Shown: positions 10,924 to 19,018 of the stretch, piece by piece | Position numbering within the stretch: position 1 is the stretch's first letter | How the letters are laid out: every line of letters starts with the position of its first letter | Assembly (NCBI RefSeq): GCF_003428645.1 | Contig: NZ_QVQH01000031.1 | Coordinates: 1-48,865, forward strand | Direction: 5' to 3' | Length of the DNA: 48,865 nucleotides | Origin: Geodermatophilus marinus | GTDB lineage: Bacteria > Actinomycetota > Actinomycetes > Mycobacteriales > Geodermatophilaceae | Notes under the pieces: generated by a model | What the model was told of the DNA's origin: nothing | Seen by the model: the letters and a program-made list of their open reading frames with translations, nothing else | Databases searched by the model: none | Made by a program: the position numbers and the translations under genes

Positions 10924-11667
10924 TCACTTGCGGCCGGGAGCCCACTCCATCCCCCAGCCGTACCGGCGGTCGAGCACGTCCTGGCCGCCGTGCACGTAGC
11001 GCACCTCGCGGTGGACCACGAGCTGCCCGCCCTCGTTGGCGAACTGCGCGACGGCGCAGATCCGCGCGCGCGGGTCCGGCTCGTCGAGGCGCACCTCCAC
11101 CTGCGGGCCGGAGGCCGGGTGCATCGTCACGACCGCGTCGGCCGCGCCCCAGTTCGGCACGCCCTGGTAGATCAGCGCGAACACCAGGATCCGGCGGATG
11201 TGCGCGGTGTGCCGCAGGTCGATGAGCAGGTTCTCCCCGCCCGTGCTGCGGCCGGACCGGTCGTCGCCGTCGAGCCAGGCGACCAGCTCACCGTTCGGCA
11301 GGGTGTGCTGGCCGCGGAAGGCGTTGCCGAGCGCCTGGATCACGCCCTTCGACCCGTCGGCGTACTCGTAGAGGCAGCCCAGGTCCAGGTCGATCGCCCC
11401 GCCGGAGGCCGCTGCGGCCAGCCGCTTGAGGAACCCGCCGCCCGGCGCCGCGCCCTGCGGGCGGGCGTTCCAGTTGAGGTTCACCCGCAGCACGCCCGAC
11501 GTGCCCGCCGTCTTGGTGAGCGAGACCGAGGGCGCCGCCTTGGTCAGCGTCACCTTGCTCAGCGACACCCCCGGCGCTCCGGGTGCGGCGGGCCGGGCGT
11601 CGGCGGGCCGTCCGGACGGCTGCGGTTGCCCGGCCGGCGGCTTCGGGCGCTTGGTGTAGTCGACCAT
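10924..11667 (-). CDS. TerD-superfamily protein, TerA-like (copy 1)
   Basis: The 247-residue protein is a TerD-fold member of the TerA-like type, linked to tellurite and general chemical-stress systems. A Pro-rich N-terminus precedes LSKVTLTKAAPSVSLTK. The TerA-type core has acidic Ca2+-binding loops ([24 protein letters not shown]) and the conserved [18 protein letters not shown]. The tail YGWGMEWAPGRK matches that of the second copy at 24912-25565. The ATG at 11667 has GAGGGGAG upstream. These proteins are soluble or membrane-peripheral and are thought to work with TerC. It lies apart from the main ter cluster, next to an S9 homologue and the FMN oxidase. Confidence 0.9.
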   Translation of the reverse strand: MVDYTKRPKPPAGQPQPSGRPADARPAAPGAPGVSLSKVTLTKAAPSVSLTKTAGTSGVLRVNLNWNARPQGAAPGGGFLKRLAAAASGGAIDLDLGCLYEYADGSKGVIQALGNAFRGQHTLPNGELVAWLDGDDRSGRSTGGENLLIDLRHTAHIRRILVFALIYQGVPNWGAADAVVTMHPASGPQVEVRLDEPDPRARICAVAQFANEGGQLVVHREVRYVHGGQDVLDRRYGWGMEWAPGRK

Positions 11668-11742
11668 CGGGCTCCCCTCGGTCGTCCCGGCCGGAGCGCG
11701 GTGGGACGGACGGCGGTCGTCGGAGCCGACCCTAGGCGAGGC

Positions 11743-13764
11743 TCACCCCACGTCCGCGGGCACGTACCGGTGCCCGGGCGCCGGGCCGCCCGGTGCCCGG
11801 GCGGACGGCACGGCCATCGTCCCCCGGCCGTCGCCCGCCGGGGGCAGCCACCGCGCCCACCAGCGCAGCAGGTGCTCCAGCCGGGCCAGGCGCTGCCGCG
11901 GCGCCGCGGTCCGCGCCAGCTCGTGCCCGGCCCCCGGGAACAGGAGCAGCTCGGCGGGCACGCCGCGACGTCGCAGCGCGGTGTAGAGCCGCCACGACTG
12001 CTCGGCCGGGCAGCGCAGGTCCTCCTCGCCGTGCACCAGCAGCGTCGGCGTGGTGATCCGGTCGGCGACGGTGACCGGGCTCTGCGCGGCGAGCGCGGCG
12101 GGGTCGCCGCCGAGGTGCTCCTCGACGAACCACCAGCCGACGTCGGAGGACCCGGCGAACCCGGCCGCGTCGGTGAGCGCCTCCTCCACGACGGCGGCGG
12201 CGAACCGCTCGGTGCGGGCCAGCAGGAGCGCGGCGAGGGTGCCGCCGTAGCCCCGCCCGTGCACCACCACCCGGTCGGCGTCCAGGGCCGGGTCGGCGAG
12301 CGCGGCGTCCAGGGAGGCGAGCACGTCGTCGGCGTCCACGGTGCCCCACCCCCCGCGGACGGCGCGCCCCCAGGCCTGCCCGGCGCCGGAGGACCCGCGC
12401 GGGTTGCAGCGCACCACGGCGTACCCGGCCGAGACCCACACCTGGGTGTCCACCGACAGCCGCCAGCCCGCCTGCCGGTGCGGACCGTCGTGCAGGGCCA
12501 GGACGACGGGGTGCGGGCCCGGCCCCGCCGGCGCCGTGACCCACCCGCGCACCGCCGCGCCGTCCGGGGCGTGCACCGTGGTGGTGCGCAGCCGGTGCAC
12601 CCGCCCGGTGGCACCCAGCGCGCGGCCGAAGCCGGTGAGCAACCGGCGCCGGCCGGGCGTGATCGCCACCAGCTCCCCCGCGGACGCGTCGTGCGCCACC
12701 GTCACCACGACCACGCCGCCGCCGGTCCCGATGCCGTCCACGGTGAACGGTCCCTCGACCAGGGTCTGCACGGGCCCGCCGTCCAGCGGCACCCGCAGCA
12801 GCTCCACCGCCCCGAGCCGCTCCACCCCGGTGAGCACCGCGCCGCCGGCGACGACGGTGGCGGGCGTCCGGTCGCCCCGGTGGGAGTCGGCCGGGTCCAG
12901 CAGGGGCTCGAGCGGGCCGCCGCCGGCGGGTACCCGGCACACGGTGGCGCTGCGGCCGGCGACGTCCCGCCCGGTCGGCCCGAGCCCGACCTGCGCCGTC
13001 ACGGCCAGCGCCGTCCCGTCGGGGAGCCAGGCCGGCCGGCGGCAGACGGCGTGCCCGTCGGTGAGCCGGCGCACCGGCCCGCCCTCGGCCGGCACGGTGT
13101 AGACGTCGCGGGCGAGGTCGCGGTCCGCCCGGCCGTGCCGCGCCGACACGAAGGCCAGGAGGGTGCCGTCCGGGCTCCACGCCACGTCGTGGTCGTCGGC
13201 CGTGCCGTCGACCACCCCGTCGGTGAGCCGCCGCGGCTCCGGCAGCGGGACGTCGTCCCCGGCACCGTCCGGTGGCAGGTCGAGCATGTGGACGGCGCTG
13301 CGCCGCCCGGCCAGGAAGCCGACACCCTCGGCCCGCGCGGTCAGCGTGGTGACCAGCCGGGGCGCCCCGGGCTCGGCGGCGGGCCCGGGCGCCCGCGCCA
13401 CGAAGGCCAGCCGCCGCGAGTCGGGGGCCCACACGGGCGCGCCGGTGCCCAGCGGCAGTCCGGTCAGCCGCCGCGACGCGCCACCGGCGGTCGGCAGCAG
13501 GTGCACCTGGGGCGGCTCCCCGGTCGGCGCGGACAGGAAGGCCAGCCACCGCCCGTCCGGCGAGAAGGCCGGGTCGGTGTCGCGTGCCCCGGTGGTCAGC
13601 GGCCGGGCGGGCGCCGAACCGTCGGTCGGGACCGCCCAGAGCTGGCTGCGGACGGCGTCGGCGGCCAGGTCGAGCCGCTCGACCGCGACCACCGCGATCC
13701 GCCCGTCCGGCGACACGGCGGGGGCTCCCGGCGTGCGCAGCAGGGCGAGGTCGGCCGGGCGCAT
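11743..13764 (-). CDS. S9-family prolyl-oligopeptidase-like protein with Ser-to-Gly active site
   Basis: This 673-residue protein has an N-terminal WD40-like/TolB beta-propeller (repeated SPDGRWLAF and SPDGTLLAF motifs, about 18-330) and a C-terminal alpha/beta-hydrolase domain. This is the layout of acylaminoacyl-peptidase and dipeptidyl-peptidase enzymes of clan S9. The nucleophile elbow reads GRGYGG where GxSxGG is expected: residue 505 is GGC (12250-12252), glycine rather than serine. Asp582 (GEEDLRCP) and His614 (GAGHEL) sit at the correct spacing. The HGGPH oxyanion region is also altered, to HDGPH. ATG 13764 starts the first propeller blade. There is no signal peptide, so it is cytosolic. 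It may be a pseudoenzyme or binding protein, or the change may be a base-call error. Confidence 0.88.
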   Translation of the reverse strand: MRPADLALLRTPGAPAVSPDGRIAVVAVERLDLAADAVRSQLWAVPTDGSAPARPLTTGARDTDPAFSPDGRWLAFLSAPTGEPPQVHLLPTAGGASRRLTGLPLGTGAPVWAPDSRRLAFVARAPGPAAEPGAPRLVTTLTARAEGVGFLAGRRSAVHMLDLPPDGAGDDVPLPEPRRLTDGVVDGTADDHDVAWSPDGTLLAFVSARHGRADRDLARDVYTVPAEGGPVRRLTDGHAVCRRPAWLPDGTALAVTAQVGLGPTGRDVAGRSATVCRVPAGGGPLEPLLDPADSHRGDRTPATVVAGGAVLTGVERLGAVELLRVPLDGGPVQTLVEGPFTVDGIGTGGGVVVVTVAHDASAGELVAITPGRRRLLTGFGRALGATGRVHRLRTTTVHAPDGAAVRGWVTAPAGPGPHPVVLALHDGPHRQAGWRLSVDTQVWVSAGYAVVRCNPRGSSGAGQAWGRAVRGGWGTVDADDVLASLDAALADPALDADRVVVHGRGYGGTLAALLLARTERFAAAVVEEALTDAAGFAGSSDVGWWFVEEHLGGDPAALAAQSPVTVADRITTPTLLVHGEEDLRCPAEQSWRLYTALRRRGVPAELLLFPGAGHELARTAAPRQRLARLEHLLRWWARWLPPAGDGRGTMAVPSARAPGGPAPGHRYVPADVG

Positions 13765-13819
13765 GGTCGCGACGCTAACCCACCTGCGCGCGCACGGAGC
13801 GTCACGACGCCGGGTGCGG

Positions 13820-13858
13820 CGCCCGGGTGCGCGACCACGAGGGCCGCGCACCCGGGCG
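13820..13858 (-). terminator. Hairpin terminator of the AIM24 operon
   Basis: A 14-bp perfect stem (13820-13833 paired with 13845-13858) with an 11-base loop begins 5 bases after the stop codon of the AIM24 gene 13864-14862. It is very GC-rich and has no U-tract. It sits between that gene and the S9 homologue, so the AIM24 operon probably ends here and the S9 gene has its own promoter between 13765 and 13820. Confidence 0.55.
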
Positions 13859-13863
13859 GCGCC

Positions 13864-14862
13864 TCAGTGCTGCTGCTGCTGGGCGCGGGCGATCAGCCGC
13901 TGCCCCAGCTGGCCGGCCTGGCTCGTGGAGAGCAGGTCGGTCTGCGACTCGACCAGCCGCAGCACCGCGGGGTCCTCGCGCGCCACCTCGGAGGACTGCA
14001 GCAGCACGGTCCCCTGGCCGGTGAAGTCGTACTGCCGTTCCTCCCCCGAGACGCGGCCGAACGCGGCGGAGAGCCCGCCGAGCATGCTGCGGGTCATCCA
14101 CTCCGCGTCGTGGTGCACCGACGGCGAGGGGCAGTCGGCCCAGCCCAGCAGCGCGTCCGGGTCGGCCCGGAACGGCGGCTCGACGAAGATCACCGGCCCG
14201 TTCGAGGAGGCGATGAACTTCCCCGTCCCGATCAGCGTGACGAAGCCCGGGACGATCGACTGCTTGAGCTCGAGCTGCGGGGAGAAGGCGCACAGGTTGT
14301 TGGCCTTGATCGTCAGGTTGCCGTCGTCGAGGTCGTAGCTGTTCAGGTCGAACCCGCGATCGCCGATGAGCACCTTGCCGCGGCCGCTGGCCACCACCCA
14401 GTCGTGGACGTAGACCGGGCTGGAGAAGCGGGCCGCGACCCAGGCCTGCGCCGAGGAGTACTGGGTGACGGCCTCGAACCGGACGTCGCCGTAGTAGGCC
14501 AGCATCGCGCCCTTGCTCATGAACCAGTCGCCGCTGAGCTCGATGCAGAACACGTACGGGTTGACGTTGTCGTCCGACGGGAGCGACTGCGCCGACAGCG
14601 TCCTCGGGATGCCGCCGGCCCCGCCCCCGGGAGCGCCGGGCGGGCCGCCGTGCGGGCCGGGCGGGCCGTAGCCGGGCGGCGGCGGGCCGTACCCCGGCTG
14701 GCCGTAGCCGGGCGGCGGCGGGCCGTACCCCGGCTGGCCGTAGCCGGGCGGCGGCGGGCCGTAGCCCGGCTGGCCGTAGCCGGGCGGCGGCGGGCCGTAG
14801 CCGGGCGGACCGTAGCCGGGCTGCGGGTTCCCGGGGTGCTGACCGGGCGGGGGGTAGGTCAT
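13864..14862 (-). CDS. AIM24-family protein with Pro/Gly/Tyr-rich N-terminal repeat
   Basis: The 332-residue protein has an N-terminal low-complexity segment (about 1-75) built on GYGPPPPGYGQP. An AIM24-type beta-sandwich domain follows, seen in SGDWFMSKGAMLAYYGDVRFE and the later GTGKFIASSNGPVIFVEP and YDFTGQGTVLLQSSE strands. AIM24 proteins are trimeric, TNF-like beta-helical proteins of unclear role; several occur beside ter genes. The disordered N-terminus resembles those of actinobacterial membrane-associated or phase-separating proteins and may bind partners. The ATG at 14862 has GAGGA upstream. It is third in a leftward operon of three AIM24 genes, 11 bp after the second. It ends in a glutamine run (AQQQQH). 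Confidence 0.88.
   Translation of the reverse strand: MTYPPPGQHPGNPQPGYGPPGYGPPPPGYGQPGYGPPPPGYGQPGYGPPPPGYGQPGYGPPPPGYGPPGPHGGPPGAPGGGAGGIPRTLSAQSLPSDDNVNPYVFCIELSGDWFMSKGAMLAYYGDVRFEAVTQYSSAQAWVAARFSSPVYVHDWVVASGRGKVLIGDRGFDLNSYDLDDGNLTIKANNLCAFSPQLELKQSIVPGFVTLIGTGKFIASSNGPVIFVEPPFRADPDALLGWADCPSPSVHHDAEWMTRSMLGGLSAAFGRVSGEERQYDFTGQGTVLLQSSEVAREDPAVLRLVESQTDLLSTSQAGQLGQRLIARAQQQQH
14666..14814. repeat. 36-bp in-frame tandem repeat coding GYGPPPPGYGQP
   Basis: The 5-mer CCGTA recurs at 14666, 14702, 14738, 14774 and 14810, exactly 36 bp apart, giving about four nearly identical units. Each encodes 12 residues of the Pro/Gly/Tyr-rich N-terminus of the overlapping AIM24 gene. The units differ by few bases, so the array has expanded recently and its copy number probably varies between strains. 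Confidence 0.9.
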
Positions 14863-14873
14863 CGTCGCCGTCC

Positions 14874-15518
14874 TCAGAACTTCTGCTCGCTGGCCTGCAC
14901 GTACACGGTGCCGTGGCCGCTGATCCTCAACTGGAAGGCCTCGCCGGAGCCGCGGCCCACGACGTCGCGGAACCCCACCTTGGCGGCCAGGTCGACCGAG
15001 AGCTGGCCGACGTGGCCGACGTAGGCCTGCGGGTCCACCCCGACCTGCTGGCCGGCCAGGTGCAGCGGGAACGCCCCGCCGTGCGAGAGCAGCGCGACCG
15101 AGCCGCGGCCGTGCACGTTGGTGGTGAACAGCCCCTGCCCCGTCATGGCCCCGCTGACGGCCTGCCGGAGCCCGCCCGAGCCGAGGAACTGCACGCCGGT
15201 CTGCAGGCCGGCGTCGTGCACGAGCAGCCGGTCGGCCTCGCAGACCAGCGGCGCCGAGCCGTCGAGCTCCAGCACGGTGATGTGCAGCCCCTTGTAGCCG
15301 TAGAGCACCTCGCCCTGGCCCTCGGTGGCCATCATCGGGTTGGACTCGCCGGAGAGCGCGGCGCCGACCATGCCGCCGACCCCGCGGCCCTGGCCGTGCA
15401 CCGGGCGGAAGGTCACCGCACCGGAGTAGCCGAGCATGGCCCCGCGGCGGGCGAGCACGGGGGTCTGCGGGCCGACGTGGGCGCGCACGACCTTGCTGTT
15501 GACGGTCTCGAACGGCAC
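14874..15518 (-). CDS. AIM24-family protein (second of three)
   Basis: The 214-residue protein consists of a single AIM24 domain. An N-terminal strand FETVNSKVVRAHVG leads into LARRGAMLGYSGAVTF; the central LYGYKGLHITVLEL and LLVHDAGLQTGVQFL strands follow. The C-terminal AYVGHVGQLSVDLAAKVG and GEAFQLRISGHGTVYVQASE are shared with the neighbouring paralogue. The GTG at 15518 uses GGAGAG embedded in the end of the preceding gene, with a 3-bp gap, so translation is probably coupled. Function unknown. Co-occurrence with ter genes suggests an envelope or metal-stress role, as inference. Confidence 0.88.
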   Translation of the reverse strand: MPFETVNSKVVRAHVGPQTPVLARRGAMLGYSGAVTFRPVHGQGRGVGGMVGAALSGESNPMMATEGQGEVLYGYKGLHITVLELDGSAPLVCEADRLLVHDAGLQTGVQFLGSGGLRQAVSGAMTGQGLFTTNVHGRGSVALLSHGGAFPLHLAGQQVGVDPQAYVGHVGQLSVDLAAKVGFRDVVGRGSGEAFQLRISGHGTVYVQASEQKF

Positions 15519-15521
15519 GGG

Positions 15522-16139
15522 TCAGCTCTCCGAGGACTGGACGAGCACCAGGCCGTGCCCGGTGAAGCGGAGGGAGAAGGGCTCGCCGGCGTCCTCGCCG
15601 AGCAGCGACTTCCAGGACACGCCGCTGACGAGGTTCATCGACAGCTGTCCGCGCGAGCCGACGTAGGCGTCCGGGTCGACGACGAGGTCCTGGCCCGGCG
15701 CGACCTCGAGGGCCATGACCGGCCCCTCGGAGACCAGGGCCACCTGGCCGCTGCCGGTCACCGTGGTGGTGGCCAGGCCGTGGCCGCTGGTCATGCCGCG
15801 CAGGCCGGCGAACTGGACGTCCAGGCGCAGCCCCTCGGTGTGGGCGAGGATGTGCTCGCTCTCGACGGTGAGGGTGTCGCCGCCCAGGTCGACCACGAGG
15901 ACGTCCATCGCGTCCTTGGCCAGGTAGGCGCGGCCCTGGCCGGTGACGTCCATGAGGGACAGGCTCTCGCCCGCCACGGCCCGCTTGAGGGCCGCCCGCA
16001 TCCCACCGCCCCCGCCCATCCCGGCGTTCTTGAAGTCCAGGTTGCCCTCGTAGGCGACCATCGAGCCGCTGGCGGCTCGGATGCGGTCGCCGTGGAGGTC
16101 TGCGCGCAGGACGCGCTTCTCGGCGGATAGCTGGGCCAC
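15522..16139 (-). CDS. AIM24-family protein (first of three)
   Basis: The 205-residue protein is one AIM24 domain. It has the opening RIRAASGSMVAYEGNLDF, a glycine run at about 40-46, the middle GQGRAYLAKDAMDVLVVDL, and the closing GEPFSLRFTGHGLVLVQSSES that parallels the downstream paralogue. The GTG start at 16139 has GGAGAGGA upstream. It heads the three-gene operon, so its promoter should lie in 16140-16290. The three paralogues are diverged enough to form a heteromeric assembly, which is an inference from their sizes and tandem order. Confidence 0.88.
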   Translation of the reverse strand: MAQLSAEKRVLRADLHGDRIRAASGSMVAYEGNLDFKNAGMGGGGGMRAALKRAVAGESLSLMDVTGQGRAYLAKDAMDVLVVDLGGDTLTVESEHILAHTEGLRLDVQFAGLRGMTSGHGLATTTVTGSGQVALVSEGPVMALEVAPGQDLVVDPDAYVGSRGQLSMNLVSGVSWKSLLGEDAGEPFSLRFTGHGLVLVQSSES

Positions 16140-16294
16140 GAGGTCCTCTCCGGGGTGGGGGCGGTGCCGGCGCCGGACGGTAACCGCCCGGCCCCGGCCG
16201 CGGTAGGCCCCGCGCCGCCGGGTCGCCCCGATCCTGGACCCACCGCCAGGAGACGCCGGCCCCCCGGGGATCAGGTGGGCTCACGGCCGCCGGG

Positions 16295-16351
16295 CCTGGC
16301 TCACCCCCGGTGGTGAGCCAGGCCCCCCGATGACCAGGTCAGCTGGTCATC
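16295..16351 (-). terminator. Two adjacent hairpins between the TerC-superfamily gene and the AIM24 operon
   Basis: Two perfect inverted repeats lie side by side. An 11-bp stem (16295-16305 with 16312-16322, 6-base loop) is followed by a 9-bp stem (16329-16337 with 16343-16351, 5-base loop). They start 43 bases after the DUF475 gene stop, so they may terminate it. They could also sit near the AIM24 promoter as a binding site. The rest of 16140-16394 is extremely GC-rich and shows no gene. Confidence 0.5.
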
Positions 16352-16394
16352 GGCCGGCGGCCGGGGCCGGCCCCGGGCCCGGGCCCGGGGACGC

Positions 16395-17516
16395 TCAGCG
16401 CCGCCCGGCGCCGACCTCCTCGACCACCTCCGCGTCGCCCACCGGCTCGGCGGACTGCTCACGGCGCTGGGTCACGACGCTGCTGGCCACCGCGGCGAGG
16501 ATGAAGAGCAGGCCGGTCAGGCCGGTCACGTACTCGCTGATGTGGAACCGCAGCTCGAGGATCATGATCGTGGCGAGGAAGCCGATGGCCCACATCGCGC
16601 CGTGCTCGAGGAAGCGGTACTGGTCGAGGGTGCCCTTGTCGACCATGTAGATGGTCAGCGACCGCACCCAGAAGGCGCCGATGCCCAGGCCCAGCGCGAT
16701 GACGAAGATGTCGCTGCTCAGCGCGAACGCGCCGATGACGCCGTCGAAGGAGAACGACGCGTCGAGCACCTCGAGGTAGAGGAACGCCGCGAGGCCCGCC
16801 CCGGCGACGGCCTTGGTGGCCGTCCCGGTCGCGGTCCCGCTCCCGGTGGAGCGTCCTTCGGCGGAGATGTCGTCGGCCCCCTCGTCGGCCTCCGGCGCCT
16901 CCATGAGCTCGTTGAGGCCGCCGATGAGCAGGTAGGTGAACAGACCGGCCAGGCCCGAGGCCAGGACGGTGGCGTACTTGTCGTCGTCGGCGAGCTGCGA
17001 GCCGAGGTAGATGACCGCCAGCGCGATGACGATCGCGAGGTAGGGCAGCTTCCCGGCCTTGGCCAGCGGCCGCTCCAGCCACGCCAGCCAGTGGATCTCC
17101 CGCTCCTCGTCGAAGAGGAAGTTGAGGAAGATCATCAACAGGAAGATGCCGCCGAAGGTGTAGATGGCCTCGGCTGCGGCCTCGACGTTCTCGGCGTAGG
17201 CGGCCGAGTCGGTGAGGGCGAGGTCCCAGACCTCGGGGATGGACAGGCCGGCGGTCACCGAGACGAGCACGATCGGCAGGAACAGCCGCATGCCGAACAC
17301 GGCGATGAAGATGCCGACGTAGAGGAACATCTTGCGCCAGAAGGGGCTCATCCTGCGGAGCACCTTGGCGTTGACCACGGCGTTGTCGAACGAGAGGCAG
17401 ACCTCGAGCACGCCCAGCACCGCGACGGCGAGCAGCGCGGCCGGGCCGCCGAACCAGACGGCGGTGACGAGGGCTGCCGCGGTCAGGCCGACCGAGAAGC
17501 CGAAATAGCGGAGCAT
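16395..17516 (-). CDS. TerC-superfamily integral membrane protein (DUF475 type)
   Basis: The 373-residue protein has about nine hydrophobic helices and the TerC-type acidic motifs inside membranes: LEVCLSFDNAVVNAKVL (about 37-53) and LEVLDASFSFDGVIGAFALS (about 255-274). The paired SFDN/SFDG aspartates are the expected ion-binding residues. This is the DUF475 subgroup often seen with TerD genes. It is probably a divalent-metal transporter, with Mn2+ likely by analogy. A cytoplasmic acidic loop (EAPEADEGADD) splits the two halves. The ATG at 17516 has AGGAAGG upstream. It is divergent from the coiled-coil gene; the 211-bp gap holds both promoters. Confidence 0.9.
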   Translation of the reverse strand: MLRYFGFSVGLTAAALVTAVWFGGPAALLAVAVLGVLEVCLSFDNAVVNAKVLRRMSPFWRKMFLYVGIFIAVFGMRLFLPIVLVSVTAGLSIPEVWDLALTDSAAYAENVEAAAEAIYTFGGIFLLMIFLNFLFDEEREIHWLAWLERPLAKAGKLPYLAIVIALAVIYLGSQLADDDKYATVLASGLAGLFTYLLIGGLNELMEAPEADEGADDISAEGRSTGSGTATGTATKAVAGAGLAAFLYLEVLDASFSFDGVIGAFALSSDIFVIALGLGIGAFWVRSLTIYMVDKGTLDQYRFLEHGAMWAIGFLATIMILELRFHISEYVTGLTGLLFILAAVASSVVTQRREQSAEPVGDAEVVEEVGAGRR

Positions 17517-17727
17517 GGGGTTCCTTCCTGGGGCGCCACCGGGGCGGGGGCGCGTCATCTCAACACGGACCGGCGGGGACCGGTTCCCGGTGGCGCGCTC
17601 GATCTGGTCACACGGAGCGGGGGCCGCACCGCCGGCGGGTCCGGCGCGGCTGCCTCCCCGCGTGGTAGGCATCGGCGCACGGGGCGAGGGACGGCACCGG
17701 CGTCCGGACGGGAGGGTGGAACCAGGC

Positions 17728-19011
17728 ATGGGCGGGCACACGGGGGCCCCGGAGCCGCGGGGCCGCTGGTGGCGCCGCGGCCGGGACGCCGCGCTCGCGC
17801 AGGCCCGCTCCGAGGCCGCCGCGGCCCGCGAGGCGGCCGCGGCCGCCATGCTCGCGCTGGACGCCGAGCTGAGCGGGCTGTCGGAGGACGTCGCGGCGCA
17901 CGAGGACGCCGGGACGGCCCGGGTGGCCGCGCAGCGCCCACCCGCCGCCGACCCGGTCGTGCAGCAGTGGCAGGAGCTGTCCACGCGCACCGACGCCGTC
18001 ATCGGCCGGTACCTGGCCGCGCTGTCCGCCGCCGACCCCGCGCAGGACGACGACGTGGTGCGGGTCCGCACCACCCGCGACGCCCTCGGCGGCTCGGCCC
18101 GGGCCCTGCACGAGGTGCTGCCGCTGGTCCGGGACTTCCGCGCCCGCCACGCCGGCCCGCTGGGGAGCGCCCGCGGCGCGCGCACCCTCGGCCCCCGCCG
18201 GCTGGCCGAGGCCGAGGCCGCGGTCGCCCGCGCCCGCGCGGCGCTCGCGGCAGCGGGCGAGGAGGTCACCGACCCGGCGCTCGGTCGCGACCTCGACGCC
18301 GCCGTCCGCGCCGCCCGGGAGGCGGGGGCGGCCCTCGCAGCCGGCCGGCCCGTCACCGGGGGTGCGGCCGCCGAGCGCGCCCGGGCCGGTGCGGAATCGG
18401 TGGCGGCGCGGGCGGCCTCCCTCCCCGCCCGCGCCGCCGACGTCCGCCGCGGGGCGGCGTCCGTGCGGACCCGGCGGGAGGCCCTCGGCACCCGGCACGC
18501 GCGGCTGGCGCCGGTGATGAGCGAGCTGCGGCGCCGCTACACCCACCGCGCCTGGGCCGACGTCGAGCGGGCCCCGGAGCGGGCGGCCGCGGCCCTGGCC
18601 GAGGTGGACGACGCCCTCGACCGGCTGGCCGGCCTGCTCGCCGCGCCGCCCCTCGACGTGCCCGCGGCCGCGCTCGCCCTCGAGCAGGTGCGCGGCGCCT
18701 CGGCGCGGGTCGACCAGGAGATCGCCTCGGCCACCGGCCGGCTGGAGGAGCTCGACGCCGTCGCCACCGACCCCGGGCGGCTGCTCGGCGGGGTGGAGCG
18801 CGACCTCGTCGACGCCCGGCGCTTCCTCGCCGCGCTGCCCGAGGGGCGGGGCGAGCGCTACCGGTCGACCTTCGACAACCTGGCCCGCCGGCTGCGGGTG
18901 CTGGAGACCGAGGTCCGCGGGCACCGGCCGGACTGGGGGCACGTGGTGACCGAGGCCCGCTCGATCGAGCAGGGGCTGGCCGCCATGGTCCGCACGGCGC
19001 GGGTGGACTGA
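17728..19011 (+). CDS. Ala/Arg-rich coiled-coil protein in the ter region
   Basis: This 427-residue protein is dominated by long Ala/Glu/Arg helices with heptad spacing (for example at about 20-60, 160-200, 290-330 and 380-425), and it has no signal peptide or clear enzyme motif. A basic patch RGRWWRRGRD lies near the N-terminus. ATG 17728 is chosen because GGAGGG precedes it; the open frame continues upstream without support. I do not recognise a named domain. Its position, divergent from a TerC-type gene and converging 7 bp from the HAD gene, suggests a structural or scaffolding role in the Ter system. That is inference from location only. Confidence 0.75.
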   Translation: MGGHTGAPEPRGRWWRRGRDAALAQARSEAAAAREAAAAAMLALDAELSGLSEDVAAHEDAGTARVAAQRPPAADPVVQQWQELSTRTDAVIGRYLAALSAADPAQDDDVVRVRTTRDALGGSARALHEVLPLVRDFRARHAGPLGSARGARTLGPRRLAEAEAAVARARAALAAAGEEVTDPALGRDLDAAVRAAREAGAALAAGRPVTGGAAAERARAGAESVAARAASLPARAADVRRGAASVRTRREALGTRHARLAPVMSELRRRYTHRAWADVERAPERAAAALAEVDDALDRLAGLLAAPPLDVPAAALALEQVRGASARVDQEIASATGRLEELDAVATDPGRLLGGVERDLVDARRFLAALPEGRGERYRSTFDNLARRLRVLETEVRGHRPDWGHVVTEARSIEQGLAAMVRTARVD

Positions 19012-19018
19012 GGGCACG

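Noticed and set aside
14666..14814. 36-bp periodic repeats resembling the size of CRISPR repeats
   Set aside because: Units are directly joined without spacers and are in frame with a Pro/Gly/Tyr-rich protein segment; no cas gene is nearby.
15132..18491. Extended starts for the AIM24, TerC-type and coiled-coil genes using far-upstream in-frame codons
   Set aside because: Open frames extend far upstream because of GC bias, but ribosome sites and family similarity begin at the internal starts given.
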